A stretch of DNA of 61,159 nt from Gracilaria domingensis (taxonomy: Eukaryota > Rhodophyta > Florideophyceae > Gracilariales > Gracilariaceae): contig VCMS01000324.1 of assembly GCA_022539475.1 (NCBI GenBank), forward strand, positions 35,857 to 97,015. Reading direction: 5' to 3'. The stretch's first letter is position 1. Each line of letters opens with the position of its first letter. Below, piece after piece: positions 24,740 through 37,039 of the stretch. Below the pieces are notes generated by a model. That model was not told the DNA's origin, made no database searches, and saw nothing but the letters and a program-made list of their open reading frames with translations. The position numbers and the translations under genes are program-made.

Positions 24740-27700
24740 ACTAATGATTAGTCGGCGGACGGCTGTTGGTGGATAGAAAGGGTGCCTTGTGAGAGAGTAG
24801 TCGAAAGAGCGTCAGAGAGTGGCTACACATGGCCATGGGGCGCTGCAGGATGTCCGAACGCCTCAGCTGCCCCATGTCGCGGTTTTTTGCCGTTTTTTGC
24901 GCGTGATGCGACCCTATGCTCAGCGCAGCGCCAACCGCAAGTCTTGGCCTCTTCGATATCGTCCGAGGCCCAGTCTCTCTTTATCTTCCCCTACATTCGC
25001 TCCAACCGCCGTGGAGAACTTTCAGTCGAACATCTAGCCTAACCTTTCGGCTCAGCAGTGCTTCTTAGCTCCATCATCCCGCTACAGCCGCTGACCACCG
25101 GCTCGCTGTCCACGCTGGCGCTCCGCGCGTACATGCATCTTCCTCTTGCCGCGGTTCCCGAGGAGATCTACATGCAGAGCTTCAGATCGAAATGGGGCTC
25201 TGGCGCCATGGAGAAGATTCAGAGCTCGCGCATCATCGAGGTTGAGGACAATAACGCCATCTGCGATGGCGGCGGCCGTGCTCTCTTCTATCGGATCGAG
25301 TATACCACGTTGTACGTTTTCGATGAATTTTTCGTCCAGCAGGTGTGCAAGTACTTCGTACTCAAGTATATGCGCAGGTAGTCTCCGTTTGTACGAGTAT
25401 GGCTCCGGTTCTTCAATTTCAGGGCGCTCAACACGCTTGAAAGTGGCATCCACTTCGTTATCGAGTTCATGTTAGCTGTCCACATTGTTTCCAGCTAGTG
25501 CTACCCAGCAAGGCTGAGCCAGAATCGCTCGCGCATTTTGGGACCCATTACGCGACTGCACTTCCCCAAGATTACTATATATCTTCGCACGCAACACGTT
25601 TATTAATGATCCTGCTCCTTGCCTCGCAGCTGTTTGCGCTTTGATAGAGCGCAGCCCAGCGGCTACACGTTTGCTACAAAAGTGCAATGTGACCGCAGGA
25701 GACGTTCACTTAAGAAAATTGCCCAGAATTTCAAAATTATACCCTCACATGATCTGTTTCGATCCGAGCATCACTCTCACAACTACTCCTCTCGCCCATC
25801 ATCTAAATTGAAAGCACAACCTGCTACTTCCCGAGGCGAAAATAACACATGTACCTCGTCTTCACTGCTCGCTTGTTGAGCACGGTGTCTGCAGTTCTCA
25901 GCGCGGCCGCGTCTGCTGAGCAGCGTGTCCGACGTATAGGGGACAGAACTGCCGAGCAGCGCTGCCTATAGCTCACCTGTCGTGATGGGGCTACTGGCGT
26001 GCAACGGCTTTGTCGCACGCTCGTTCGCTCGCCAGATGAGCCTGTCCGGATCTCTACATGTACAGTTGGGAGAACTGACGTCGTCAAAACGGGGTTTTAT
26101 ACCAGACAGACGCAGCACTGCCAATGATTATTATCACACGTTGTTCTGCTGCCTGTCCACCAATTTTGTCCGCCTTGTAGTACGTTTTTCAAGGCCTGGA
26201 TACCGTCTGCTTCGCAGAAACGCGATGTTTCCTTCTTTCCATCATTACACTGTCCCGTTTTGCAGCTTTGCGTCTCACCATCACCCTCAATCGCCATTCA
26301 CTCACATGTCAGCCATGATATTCGATGCTCTTGCCTCTGATGCCATCACGACACCAGCGCTAAATAGTTCGAGCCGTATTGTTATTACTTGTCATCACAT
26401 TCGACATCATCATCCTCCAAAAATGCGCACCTTCATACCTCACAAGCACATGTGACACCGAAGGTAAATACACTCGCAGTTGTTGCATGTCGCAGTGCTT
26501 CACATTGAATACAGCTCACTTCTCACGAGCGCCAACAAGCAAACCACTGCTATTCACATTCTACCTTCGTTCTCATGCGCAAAACCGCAACGACTTCGTC
26601 TCCTCGCGAAGTGCGAAACACAAGAAAACTCGTGCATCAGAGAGCGTAACTCTTTTGCTCAACAACGCAGAGCAGGCGAATGTTTCCCGACCCTTTCAAA
26701 AATACATGCCTCTGAATCATCAATGATGATAACATCTTATGAACTCACATTATTTTTTATTAGAAGCGATACAAAACCTAGTCCGCACTAGCCATTTCCC
26801 CCAAATAAAAACCATTCTCTCACCTTCTCTCCTCTTCTCAAAAAGCAACACAACGCTTGCTGTATCTGATCTTCTTCCGTCTCTTTATAAGCAGTTAAAC
26901 GGCCATTTTTTTTTTAATATCGGTCTACACAAATATCGTTTTATGGCTTACATCCTCATGCCTTCGCCAGAATGTTACCTCTCGTTGGAATTTACGTCAA
27001 GATCCCATTGTCTATGCGCCAATCTCCTCCTTTCCGCAACTTATTTTCACCCCACTACTCTCAGTCGGCTTCACTACACTCTCACCAGCACTCGACTCGG
27101 CCGTGACCATGCCTGAAGATCTATGCGAGTGGGATAAAACTAATCTTCGAATATCCGGTCTTGTCAAACGCATTTACCAAACTTACCGACTTTCCGAACA
27201 AGTGCGGAACTTGAGAACTCAAGAAAAGCTTTGACGAAACAAGTTGAGGTGTCAATCAGCCAAACTCTGCGGGACTACCGCAACCGTTCGATGGGCATCA
27301 CTCTAACAGGTCAGCCGATCAGTCTGTTCATGTTTAAAGTGGGAAAAGTAGGAGTCAGATGCCTTATTTTGGTACAAAAATACATATATCAGGGTTCCAA
27401 CTATTGTATCAAGTGTACTACTTCGCCAAAGTACATTTAGATACATCTACAATGCATCTCTAATTGAGTTTCAATTTGATTTTAGTTCGTCCTCGAAGTC
27501 TTGTGTCGAATTGCCTCTGAATTTCTCGTGGCTCCAGAGGTCGTGTTGCGCATTATATTTATAGTGAACAGAAATGGAACTATTTCGTAGGCATCCATTT
27601 TCTAGTGAGAGATCTCTATCGCATAAAATTCTGATATGAAGAGCAAACCAACCTGGTGCTGAGAACTCGCAGACAAGCTGTATGGACTGCAAGTTACTGT

Positions 27701-29490
27701 ACTAGAAGGAGTTCTTGACGTGATACACATCGAAACCCTTGTACTCACTTATTTATTGGTAAGATATCGACTGTGAAACCCAAAAGTTAGCTGCCGGTGT
27801 TCTGATCTTTCTCGTGTTTGACAAGTACATCTTGAAATTTTTCAAAGCGGTATTGATATATTTGCTGTCCCGTACTGAAGAGAAGTACAAATGAGCTCAG
27901 AATTTCATTCGCATGTCCAAAATGTAGAGCATTCGATGGAGCAGTTATCTGCACCTTCAACAAAGAGTGACCTTAACACGTCCACTAGTTTGTCAATTGA
28001 TTGGTCCTGCTCAGGTAGCTTCGTGACCAACTCTGGGATGTTTTGGAAACGAAGAACTACGAAGAGCTGCCTGCAATATTTCTATATTGAGCGAGTCAAG
28101 AAGAGTTGGCGTTTTCAAAACTTCCTTTCTGCTTTGAGCAAAAGCGGAGCCTGGTATCATGCCTTGATAACCCTATAAGTTCGGTGAATCCACACCAACT
28201 GTTGAAAGCGGTTCCATGGATGTCGGACAGAGACTTATGGCACGATTACTGCCAGGTTGGTTTTGAGTAACGGTGGGTGTCTGCGGAGAACGGAGAGTGT
28301 TCAGATTCATCTACGCAACATAAATGGGCAGAGCAGACGTGTGATTAGTAGCAAATTTTTTCAGCCCTTGTGTAACGGTATTGCTTGAGCAAACTATACC
28401 TGTGAAATATGGTCTGGTCCGCTCTCCAACAGAAGATTAACGGCTGCAATGTTGGTAGCGTCGGTTCAGCCGCCATTAGCTGGACGTCCTTCTCAGGTTT
28501 TACCAGTATTTCATCCACAGCTTAAGTCCCTCAGAAGTCATTACTGCCCATCAACGGATAGTAAAGGTAATATACAGCCTTACCCAGAGTCATGAGCCGC
28601 TTACTCTTCTCCACTGAAATCGGAATTGCCATACCACTCGACCGTCGTGCTCTCGGCTAGCTTTGTGGTAGCTTGTCTGGCGACCTGGACTGACAGAGCA
28701 TACCAACTCAGCATTCGTACTCTATCGTTGATCAAAGTCTCTAGCACTCGCGCAGCTTGTGTGTAACGCTCTTCATCATGGGGATGATCCCCAAGCACCA
28801 TAGGCAGCAAGGGCTATTCAACAGCATCTACTGTGACAAGTAGCGTTGACCTAGGCAAGGTACACCTACATTTCCAGAGGATTCAAGACATTTGGACCGC
28901 TGATACAACGTGCAACGCAAAACGAGCCACCAGGAGGCGTGCATAGTAAGAAAGAGAGCGGAACGGTGGCGGTCTGTCTCGTCAACAACACAGAGAGCGT
29001 ACGGAAGTGGTGATAGTTAAGTGCACCCGCGCTCGCCGACGTAAAAGTATCCAGAGAAACTCAATTTGCACCCATCATAGGGAGCGCGCAAGCGAAAAGA
29101 ACTCCCCTTCCGGTTGAACTCACTTTTCACTGGGCAAGAGGACGGGTGAGCATGAGAAACCAGCTTTCCTCCACTTTACCTCAGATGGCACCCAGTTGAA
29201 AGAAATCAGTGGGCCACCATCTCACATTGTACACCGATTACATTCCAAATGCTCCCATTGTCTCCATTTGCACTCACACTAAGCTCCAAAAACTGAAAAT
29301 ATTTCTTGTAGGGGTCTGGATGTCATCTTCCGAGCAAAATAACGCGCTTGGTGACAAATGCAACAGAAAACAGAAATGCCAAGTGATACTTGCCATGAAT
29401 GGCAAGCCGCAATAATTCAAAAGAAAAACAATCAACGTAGTCACAGAAAAAGCCCACAGCAACTGCAAAAAAGGGCTCGAATTGTAAACG
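24740..29490. other. Long region without a recognised gene
   Basis: The segment 25060-25450 is GC-rich and open on both strands (minus 25453-25082, 123 codons, starts MDATFKRVERPEIEEPEPYS; plus 25058-25381). It may be the remains of a gene divergent from the kinase, but I recognise no domain. The rest to 29490 is AT-richer, with only short open frames. Confidence 0.3.
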
Positions 29491-29494
29491 TCTG

Positions 29495-29670
29495 AAGTCC
29501 GTGCCAAGCTTCGGACAAGACCTCGAGACCATTCGGCTAAAAGGATATGCCAAACTTTAGGCACAGACTCGGAATGAAAGGGCTAAAACCCGTTCCAAAT
29601 TTCAGACGCGAGTTCGAGTTCGAATGACAAAATCTCATGCCAAACTTCAGACACGAGCTTGGCTTGAAAA
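29495..29670. repeat. Degenerate ~45-bp tandem repeat, about four units
   Basis: Units begin with variants of TGCCAAACTTCAGACACGAG (near 29501, 29548, 29594 and 29638) and alternate with AT-rich spacers. On the minus strand they give a repeated LKFG peptide, but this looks like minisatellite sequence and not a protein. Confidence 0.6.
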
Positions 29671-30250
29671 TAATCAGAACAAATAGTCGGAGCCAATCTC
29701 CAGATGTAAGCAGAAAGGAGAAAAGCGAAAAAAAGACCGGAACCACCAAGCGGCCAAGAGAAAGTGAGGGGACGGAAGATTGAGGGAAGCCTACCAAAAT
29801 AAAGGGAAAAAGAAAGGAATGGTCGAAGGAAAGCTTGACAAGCAGCTTTTTGCTGTTTACATGGGGGTGTGGTGGGTGGTTGGTAGTTAGAGAGGACCGA
29901 AGATAGTTTAGCTCCACCACCACCACGTTTATATAGAAATTTGTTTCCCTCGAGTCTAGCTTTTGTTTGACGGTAGCAAGTCCTAGAAACCATTTATACG
30001 CATTTGAAATTTCTACATTACTCAAAAGATTGTTGTTGACATCTAAATGTCTTACTAATGCCGTACTCGCTCCTCCTCCACAATCCCGATCCAGTCATAC
30101 TCCACTGACAAGTTTTCAGAAGTTTCTAAAATCATCCAGAGCACTTCTGACAACTTCTACAGAGACTTCTAGATCAATCTAGCGTATTTTATTTCTATAA
30201 ACACTACAATTGACAAGTGCTGATAAGAAATCTCAGAAACTCCTTGGGCT

Positions 30251-30326
30251 TTCTAGAACTTTCTGAAACTTTCTAGATAGTTTTAGAATTTTCCAGATCA
30301 TCCTAGAACGTTCCTGAAATTTTCTG
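30251..30326. repeat. 10-bp minisatellite resembling heat-shock elements
   Basis: Seven and a half consecutive 10-bp blocks follow the pattern TTCnnGAAnn, with slight variation (TTCtaGAAct, TTCtgAAAct and so on). A looser version continues upstream at about 30110-30180. TTCnnGAA is the consensus of the heat-shock element bound by HSF, so the array could bind HSF. It could equally be a neutral minisatellite. The nearest weak ORF (30645-30400, minus) is transcribed towards it, so the array would lie at its 3' side. Confidence 0.75.
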
Positions 30327-30399
30327 TAAAGCATTGCAAATGCTCTTGACACACTCCACCACTCAGCGGTCGCTCCACCTGGGCGACCGAAAAATCTTC

Positions 30400-30645
30400 T
30401 TAAATCGTACTTTCCAAATTTCCATTCATCGAAACTTCTTCAGTCGCGTACTGAAAAGGGATTGGGGGCTCCGGGTAGTCTGGATCTGGCTTAAAGTCTA
30501 CGTTGAACTCCTCTCCTTGACCAATGAACCTGATTTCGTTCACCACTTGCTCTTCATGTACAGCTTTTGGGGAAAGATGACCATATTTTCCAACCATGTA
30601 ATGATAGAGGAGTAAAATGGTTCTATCGTTGCCCATACTCACCAT
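30400..30645 (-). CDS. Small unrecognised ORF
   Basis: The 81-residue frame has a protein-like composition, with KAVHEEQVVNEIRFIGQGE and a proline-rich PDPDYPEPPIPF segment. I recognise no family. It may be a fragment of a larger gene. The start is simply the first ATG. Confidence 0.25.
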   Translation of the reverse strand: MVSMGNDRTILLLYHYMVGKYGHLSPKAVHEEQVVNEIRFIGQGEEFNVDFKPDPDYPEPPIPFQYATEEVSMNGNLESTI

Positions 30646-31111
30646 CGAAGTCCCAGCCTTCCTATCATGTCATGAAAGTGTCCCGTGATGTACTGTCCAT
30701 ATACACAGTACACACGTAGGCCCAGGTGCAAACAACTCCAAACAATCCTATGCTTCTCTCAATCTTTACAGTCCAGTGGAGAGAGACAGTCACGCAGGGT
30801 GCGACCACCAACTTCCACTTCCTGTGTTAGAGGTCTATTTTTATATAGTTTTAGGAAAGCGTATGAAAGGCAAAGAGAGAAACGCACACAATGCGATTTT
30901 ATGCGTTTGGTATATCAGGACGCTTCCAATGTTGGACAACCTATTGGTGCCGTGCTGCCTATGCGCCTCACTACCCCTCGATTCTTCTCCGCGCATTTGC
31001 TCGCAATACTTACGATTTTCAATATTGAGGTCCCTCCGCTGTAAGTTAGGTATAAGTGACACAGCTGCAGACTGCGTACCGTACACACAAGACACGTGGC
31101 ATAGATACGTG

Positions 31112-31140
31112 TACACCCAGTGACTGCAGATAATGTGGGT
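31112..31140 (+). repeat. Left 29-bp terminal inverted repeat
   Basis: This is the exact reverse complement of 43646-43674. It begins TACACCCAGTGACTGCAG and contains TAATGTGGGT at its inner end. Confidence 0.9.
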
Positions 31141-31710
31141 GTTTAATTATTGTGGTAACAAGAATAGCGTGGCTCACATTATATATGATACAAACCAATT
31201 GAGCTGTTGTCTAAGTTAATGTGGGCGAACAGCCAGTATTGCGCGCGAAACGCGCCAGGCGAGATGCATTTAAGCCTTTTGAACCTAAAACTTTATGTCC
31301 AGTGAAATAGACATATAGTGCAGATGTAATTGGTTGAGGAATAAAACCAATCGATACTAGGTTGCCAAGTGTTTCGATTCTTATGTCCAGCACAGTAGAC
31401 ATAACAGTAACCAGTAACAATTGGCTCTTGCAAAAATCTTCTGACAACAACCAATAAATTGACATATCATGGAGCCGTTTGGCTCCAAACGTGAGCTCAA
31501 TTCCTTGCGAATTCCTACTATGCGTAGTATGCACTCTCGAGATACAATCTCTGAACCCAAACTCTGTTGTTCACCGCCAAAAAGAGCGGCCTCTCTGTTT
31601 TTTCTACCTTGCCTCTGTCTTGATTCAAAGACTATCATATCGAAATGCACGCAGATTCCTCACAGCCCCTTATACAAAAAGACAGTTAGCAGCAGATCCG
31701 CTCACCAAAT

Positions 31711-33650
31711 ATGAATGAGATCACGCCAGACAGTTCTAGTGAAGCGCACTTTGACGACCATGACCAATCATCCAATATGAACGAGTTCACTTTCGAGAGT
31801 GCCGGGGAGGCCTACTTTGAGGAAAATGACAAAGAAGAGTTTGAGGTCAAAGCTCTAGGATCCGCAAAACAAGCTCAGATTGTCGAAACAGTGCCCTACT
31901 GCGCCAGATGGAAGAAAGTAAGTGGCTTATTTTTAATGAAAGAGCAGCTTATTAGGCGAACCTACTGGCATAAGAAAGAATTAGGCCTGTTCAATCTTTA
32001 TTTGAATAGCACGTTTCTCCAATGTATGAGAATGTGGACTAGTCAAGAGCTTATACCTCAAGGAAAACGATCGAAACCTCTGAAAATGGAAGAGTTGCTG
32101 GCATATCTTGGACTTGAATTGGCCACCTCGGTTCATAGTATGAACAAGCTACGGGGTTATTGGTGCTTTTCAGATCTCTTGGGCATCCCGTTTTTCAAAA
32201 ATACTATGGGTACAGATACGTTTCTGAACATTAGAGCAGCATTGAGATTATACCCGGTGTACGATTCTGATCTAGCAAAACCCGATCCTTTATGGCACTG
32301 TCGTCAGCTTCTCGAACATTTTCTCCGAAATGCTGCCACAATGGCAATACCTGTTGGTGTGAGTTCCTTGGACGAAAACACTGTACGTTGCAAGGGTTGT
32401 ACGTCTGCTCGGTCTTATATGAAAAGCAAGCCAATAAAGTTTGGCATTCGCTTTTACGCGGTGGTAGGCTGGGCCCATGCTTATCTTCACAGTCTACAGG
32501 ATAACGGATCTTGTAACAGAACAGGACAATCGCCAGTCGACAGGTATACTAATATTTTTCGCGGCCTTCGTGGGGCTGTTGAACGCAAAGTAGAATGGAA
32601 ACTAGTTCCAAAAAACAAACCCTCCGCCTTATGGTGCACACATATGGCACACCAAACCTACCTGCACCCTACACCTGGTTCTGGTCGTCTTATGGTCATG
32701 GATAACTTTTATACTAGGCATGTATTAGGACGACAACTATATTCGCTCAGTGATGGAGAATGCAAAATTCTAGGAACCGTGCGGTTCAATAATGTAGACG
32801 CTGTAAATCGTGCGGCACTAAAAGAAGCAATGGATTGTATGAAACACGCCAATCGTGGTGACTGGCGGTTGGTACAAGCTTGCAATCACGAAGGCACAGA
32901 AAATCCCATGGTTGCAGAGAAATGCGGCTTTGTCGTCTTCAAAGACAGAACAGTGGTTGTTTTCTACACAACTGATCTGCAAGATACGCCTCATCTCCGT
33001 ATTCACAAACGCGATGAACACGCTATATTTTGTGTACATGGCGTGGCCTCTTTATTGCGATGGACTGGCGACGAAGCTGTGCTGCGAACTACTCTACACG
33101 TTCCGAGCATAATTGTAGCATACAACCATTATATGAATGGTATTGATCGTTTTGATCAGTTTCGCTCCACCAGCCCAACAATGAGAAAGGAACGACGCGT
33201 AACGATGAGCATTCTAACCTTCGTGCTTGACGCAAGCATTCTAAATGCCCCTGCTGTACTAAAGGCTATTACGAGCCCTGGAGAGCGTATCATCGATCGA
33301 AACAAAGAATAATACACCGACTTGTGGCGGAACACGCTGAATATCAGCAACAGCGAGCTTCTCTCGCACCTCTTTCATTGCGAACGGAGGCGGCGGGTGT
33401 TTCTTCGCTTCGCACAAATTCGACGGACGGGCCCCATATTCTCTCGGAGACCGATGGAAGAAGGAGCGTCCACTGCGCTCTCTGCAATCTTTTGTCGTCA
33501 AGGGGTCGCGGCAAATACACTATGTACTCTTGCACCGTATGTCGGCGTGGGTTACATGTGAATTGCTTTACATTCTATCACTACGAGGATGTATTTCGTG
33601 ATTCCCGTCCAGATATATACCGAGCAATAATATCCGCAGAGAGAGCTTAA
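31711..33650 (+). pseudogene. piggyBac-type transposase, C-terminus out of frame
   Basis: The main open frame (31711-33312, 533 codons) is a DDE_Tnp_1_7 (PGBD) transposase that would cut and paste the element at TTAA sites. The catalytic acidic residues expected for the family are visible: SLDENTV (first Asp, near residue 215), VMDNFYT (second Asp, near residue 330) and YNHYMNGIDRFDQ (third Asp cluster, near residue 475). The C-terminal cysteine-rich domain typical of the family (CALCNLL, YSCTVCRRGLHVNCF, YHYED) lies in another frame at 33315-33650. A single indel around 33290-33312 therefore separates it from the body. Without that domain DNA binding would probably fail. Otherwise this is the best preserved large gene in the window. 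Confidence 0.85.
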
Positions 33651-33711
33651 CCATCTAAGAAGCACCGCCAAAGACCCAACAAATCAACAGCATCAGTATC
33701 AACCGCTAGAC

Positions 33712-34567
33712 TCATTTCAAAACAATAAAGTCAATGTTCTTTGTATCCCATATACGCCCATCCACATCCGGCCAGTTACGACGAATTCCTTCCAAAACAC
33801 ATGACGGTATGTGAAACTTGAGGAAGCCATGTCTTTCGTATACGTAGATCTGATAAGCTCGCTTGCGGAATTTTGTTATTACTAAGAGTCGCATTCATTT
33901 CCGGATACTCGACTGTATTTTTATCTATAACCAACGCACCATACTGCCACCAATAACATGGGGCTCCCTCACACCTGCTGCATGCAACATCTTCGTTGTA
34001 AGGCGTAACTTGTGGTATATCAGATTTCGAAACATCTTCTTGACCACTGTTGATTCTGTTACAAACACCACCCTATTGAAATTGTGCGTTGTTCAAGAAA
34101 TGGCTTTGGGACTCTTCACAGTCGTTTCTTGCTAAACCGGTTTCATCTCTAGGGCCAGCTTTTGTGCTGTCGTCCGTGAGCATATCTTCCATAACGCTTT
34201 GTTCCAAATCAATCAACGCGACTGAAGAGATGATGGGTGCCGTATTGTTTGCAGTACTCACAGGGATACGGAGATCTTTGATAATGTGCTTCCGTTGCGT
34301 TTTGAGATACGCACGGGGACACGAATATTTGATTTGACTAATTACGTGGAAGACAAACAACCAATGTTCGGAGCCTGTAGTACTTGTCTGGGCAAGTAAA
34401 ATGCGGCGGCGAGAACACCATATGCTTTTTTCACAATGTCTTAAGACCAAGGTCTGAACGACCGGCATTTGAGACGGACCCCAGAGAGACCTCAGACATG
34501 TCGAGTGGGGAGAACCTTGCTGCAGTCGGGCAAAGTGCACATGAACAGTTGATTGAGAAATGCGCAC
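33712..34567 (-). pseudogene. P2X7-ballast-like (Zn-binding) passenger gene
   Basis: The minus strand inside the piggyBac element encodes a second protein. The N-terminal part (34567-34073) is polar and unrecognised. After an in-frame TAG near 34073 the frame continues with CSRCEGAPCYWWQYGALV. A frameshift near 33860 then leads to YVYERHGFLKFHIPSC, IRRNWP and DGRIWDTKN (33863-33712). The order CxxC, PCxW, RxxAYxxYVxxRHG, IPSCxxxxIRxxxP is that of the cytoplasmic ballast domain of P2X7 receptors, which also occurs alone in many invertebrate and protist proteins. No channel domain is present. Being between the TIRs and on the opposite strand to the transposase, it is probably a passenger or accessory gene of the element. 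Confidence 0.5.
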
Positions 34568-34744
34568 TGCGCAACTATTTTGTAAAGCAATCTAAGCCAC
34601 TAGTTCGTACCTGCTCGAGCGATCTGATTGGCTCTCGTTTATGTCTACTGTTGTACACATAAGGATGTTCAGGTCCAAAAGGGTTAAGATCCACCGCTTG
34701 CCCTCGCCTCGAGACACTCCACCGCCCCATGCCCAACCATTACT

Positions 34745-36240
34745 ATGCGCAACAAACACTCAGTTCTAACATCGGGCTCGCCGATCATCGCGGTATTCCA
34801 GCGCCGCACTCCAGTCTCCGCCACCCCCATTTCTGTGCCCATTCCGCCCTCAACTTCCGTCAGCCAGACGACACAGCAGCCGAATGATTATTCGTCCAAA
34901 GGAGGCCATAGCGCCAAGAACAAAGTCCACAATATGCTTAGTATCGCGATCCGCACCAAGATTGCAGCTTGGATCACCACCCATTCACGCGATCGTTGGA
35001 ACAAGATCATCATATCAAAAAGCTTGTCACAATTTCCACACCTCTTTCGCAGCAGTATGAAGGCAAACTTGATGAAGGCCAGCCAGTTGTGGCGTACAAA
35101 ACACGACTACGTCGACAAAGTGGGCGGGTCGTTGACTCGAGGAGCCTGCACCTCAATCACTCGCAGTACCCACATCGGGGCCAAGAGAGCCGACCTCAAG
35201 GCGCGCCAAAGAAGAGTACGCCAACCCAGAATGTGGGTGAACGCACTGCATCTCGACATGTTGGAAGAGCTCGACAGGCTTCGCCAGTTGGGTGTTAAAT
35301 TCAACTGGAAAACATTCCAAGAAATGGCGTTGCAGCTCATTAAGGAATCAGAGAAGCCGACTTATCACAAATGTTTGGTCGACGCGTCAGACAAGAACAT
35401 TTCTCTCTGCATCACGCGCAGGTGGATTCAATCTTTCACGGACAGGTACCGCATTGTCAGCAGAGCAAGAAAGGGAAAGTACCTTCTCTCTCCTGAGAGG
35501 ACAGAATTCATTCACAACCAAGTCGCCTTCCACTTAGGGTGCGTTGCGAGAGCCTTTCGTTAGAAACAATGGAATGACGGTGATGTAGAAAATGCGGACG
35601 AGAGGCATTTTATGATAAATGTTGACAACGGAAAGACGGTGGGGTTCTGTGAGGATAGAAGTGTTAAATACGGATGTCGTATCGGGTGCTAAAGGAATGA
35701 CAATGGTTGTCAGAATGATTAGTAGGAGGAACGCGATCATCAGCCGGTGTTAATGGTTTTCAAGAACAATAACAGGTCTTATTCTATCCGGGTTGTCCTA
35801 GATGACGTCAATAGCGTTTCGTATCGCACAGGGCCAAAAAGATGGATAGATAATATCGTCATGCCGCAGTGGTTTGGTAAGAAGAAAGTAATTTGCGCTT
35901 TGCCGAACAACAGAAAGCGCATTTTGCATGTGGACAATTGTCGCGGACACAATCTCATTTTAGATTTGGAGGAAGCGGCAAAGAAGATCAATACAGAGAT
36001 AAGGTATTTTCTTGCAAACGCAACGGATCTTGTTCTGCCTGCTGATTCATTCATCATTCAAAACATAAAGAGTGGTTCGAACACGCGATGGGAGAAATAG
36101 AAGATCAAAGTGATGAAGAAAAGTTCATGGTCAGACCCTAGGAAGATCATCAATCCAGATAAAGGGTTGTTTTGTTTAGCGGCGTTGGCTGTTCGTGATG
36201 TAAAAATTCAACGAGGCTGCGACGGTCTTAGGGACGTTCT
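34745..36240 (+). pseudogene. Pogo-like DDE_1 transposase pseudogene
   Basis: The N-terminal 272 codons (34745-35563) contain a helix-rich DNA-binding part (LDMLEELDRLRQLGVKFNW and RRWIQSFTDRYRI). The DDE_1 catalytic core follows in pieces. NADERHFMINVDNGKT carries the first Asp (codon at 35597-35599), then VVSGAKGMTMVV in another frame, MVFKNNNRSYSI and YRTGPKRWID. ILHVDNCRGHN (near 35930) carries the second Asp and NATDLVLPADSF (near 36020-36052) the third. All three acidic residues are present, but a TAG at 35561-35563, further stops at 35690-35735 and at least two frameshifts break the gene. Similar DDE_1 proteins are common in algae and oomycetes. It probably belongs to the element bounded by the 29-bp TIRs. 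Confidence 0.75.
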
Positions 36241-36245
36241 AGCAA

Positions 36246-37035
36246 TTGATGAGATTGCGTAGAAGAGAGGAAAAACAAGAAGCAAACCAATCGGAATGTA
36301 ACACGTTGAGTACATACTTTTCCTCCGTCCGTTTCCGTCTGGCGTTTCCGCTTTTCGCCAGACGGAAACAGCCCACATCAAAATGTAAGTATGCACCCCT
36401 TAACAGGAAGGACTCGACTTCTTCGAGTTGTGCGTATACCCGTATATCGAAAGAGAGCATCATGAGCTCCTTCGCAACAGTTAAAGACGGAACACCTGAT
36501 ATAGCCCAAGGCGAAACAAAGAGCATTGGCTCACAAAGAACTGAAGCAGTACTTGTAACACCCACAAACATTTCCAACATTATGCCGAAGTCAGTAGAAG
36601 AATTATCTGCTCTCCCACAACAACACGAATTTCAAACCGCGGATTGCAAACAAGCTTTAAAACAGCTTCATATTGTTGGCGCTCAGAATGCCAAGCTGTG
36701 CAAAAAAAGCTTATCATTGGAACAAAACTCGTTCAGCGCCAAATAGCGCTAGGAACACTTTGCAACTTAATGGACGGTTCTTACGATCCAAGTGATCCTG
36801 TTTACTACCGGTTGTTGCACCTACCGGCGACAACGGTAAGGATTAGCACAGCGATTGGAGGCGAGTGGAGAGTAGAATTGAATTGGATTAGTGGTGACAA
36901 GCCGGTCGTGCAAAATGGCAAAGTAGAGATTGGCTAGCCTCACGGAGATCCTCAACATGATTACTTAATTGACGGACGCCGCCCACAATTCGAAGCCAAT
37001 GAATATTGCCGCCTGCTTCACGTGCTAGGTGACAC
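36246..37035 (+). pseudogene. Unrecognised coding-like fragments
   Basis: Two overlapping open frames occur: 36246-36746, and 36644-36937, the latter continuing past a TAG to about 37030. The second reads LLHLPATTVRISTAIGGEW, then PHGDPQHDYLIDGRRP and EANEYCRLLHVLGDT. It looks like real but broken protein leading directly into the start of the 37040 ORF. I recognise no domain. It could be the 5' part of that gene, or a separate element gene. A 14-bp perfect hairpin lies at 36331-36369. Confidence 0.35.
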
Positions 37036-37039
37036 ATGA

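Larger units (their letters stand above)
31270..34687 (+). mobile_element. piggyBac-like element (complete ends)
   Basis: The element is bounded by TTAA at 31270-31273 and 34684-34687, the target duplication used by piggyBac transposases. The left TIR at 31274-31289 (GCCTTTTGAACCTAAA) matches the reverse complement of 34668-34683 (CCCTTTTGGACCTGAA) at 13 of 16 positions. A subterminal motif TTATGT...TAGACATA appears twice on the left (31291-31318 and 31379-31406) and inverted on the right (34638-34665). It contains a transposase on the plus strand and a second gene on the minus strand. It sits inside the larger 31112-43674 interval and so was inserted later. Confidence 0.85.

Noticed and set aside
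33712..34567. A P2X receptor channel gene
   Set aside because: Only the ballast-type cytoplasmic domain is visible. There are no membrane segments or channel ectodomain.
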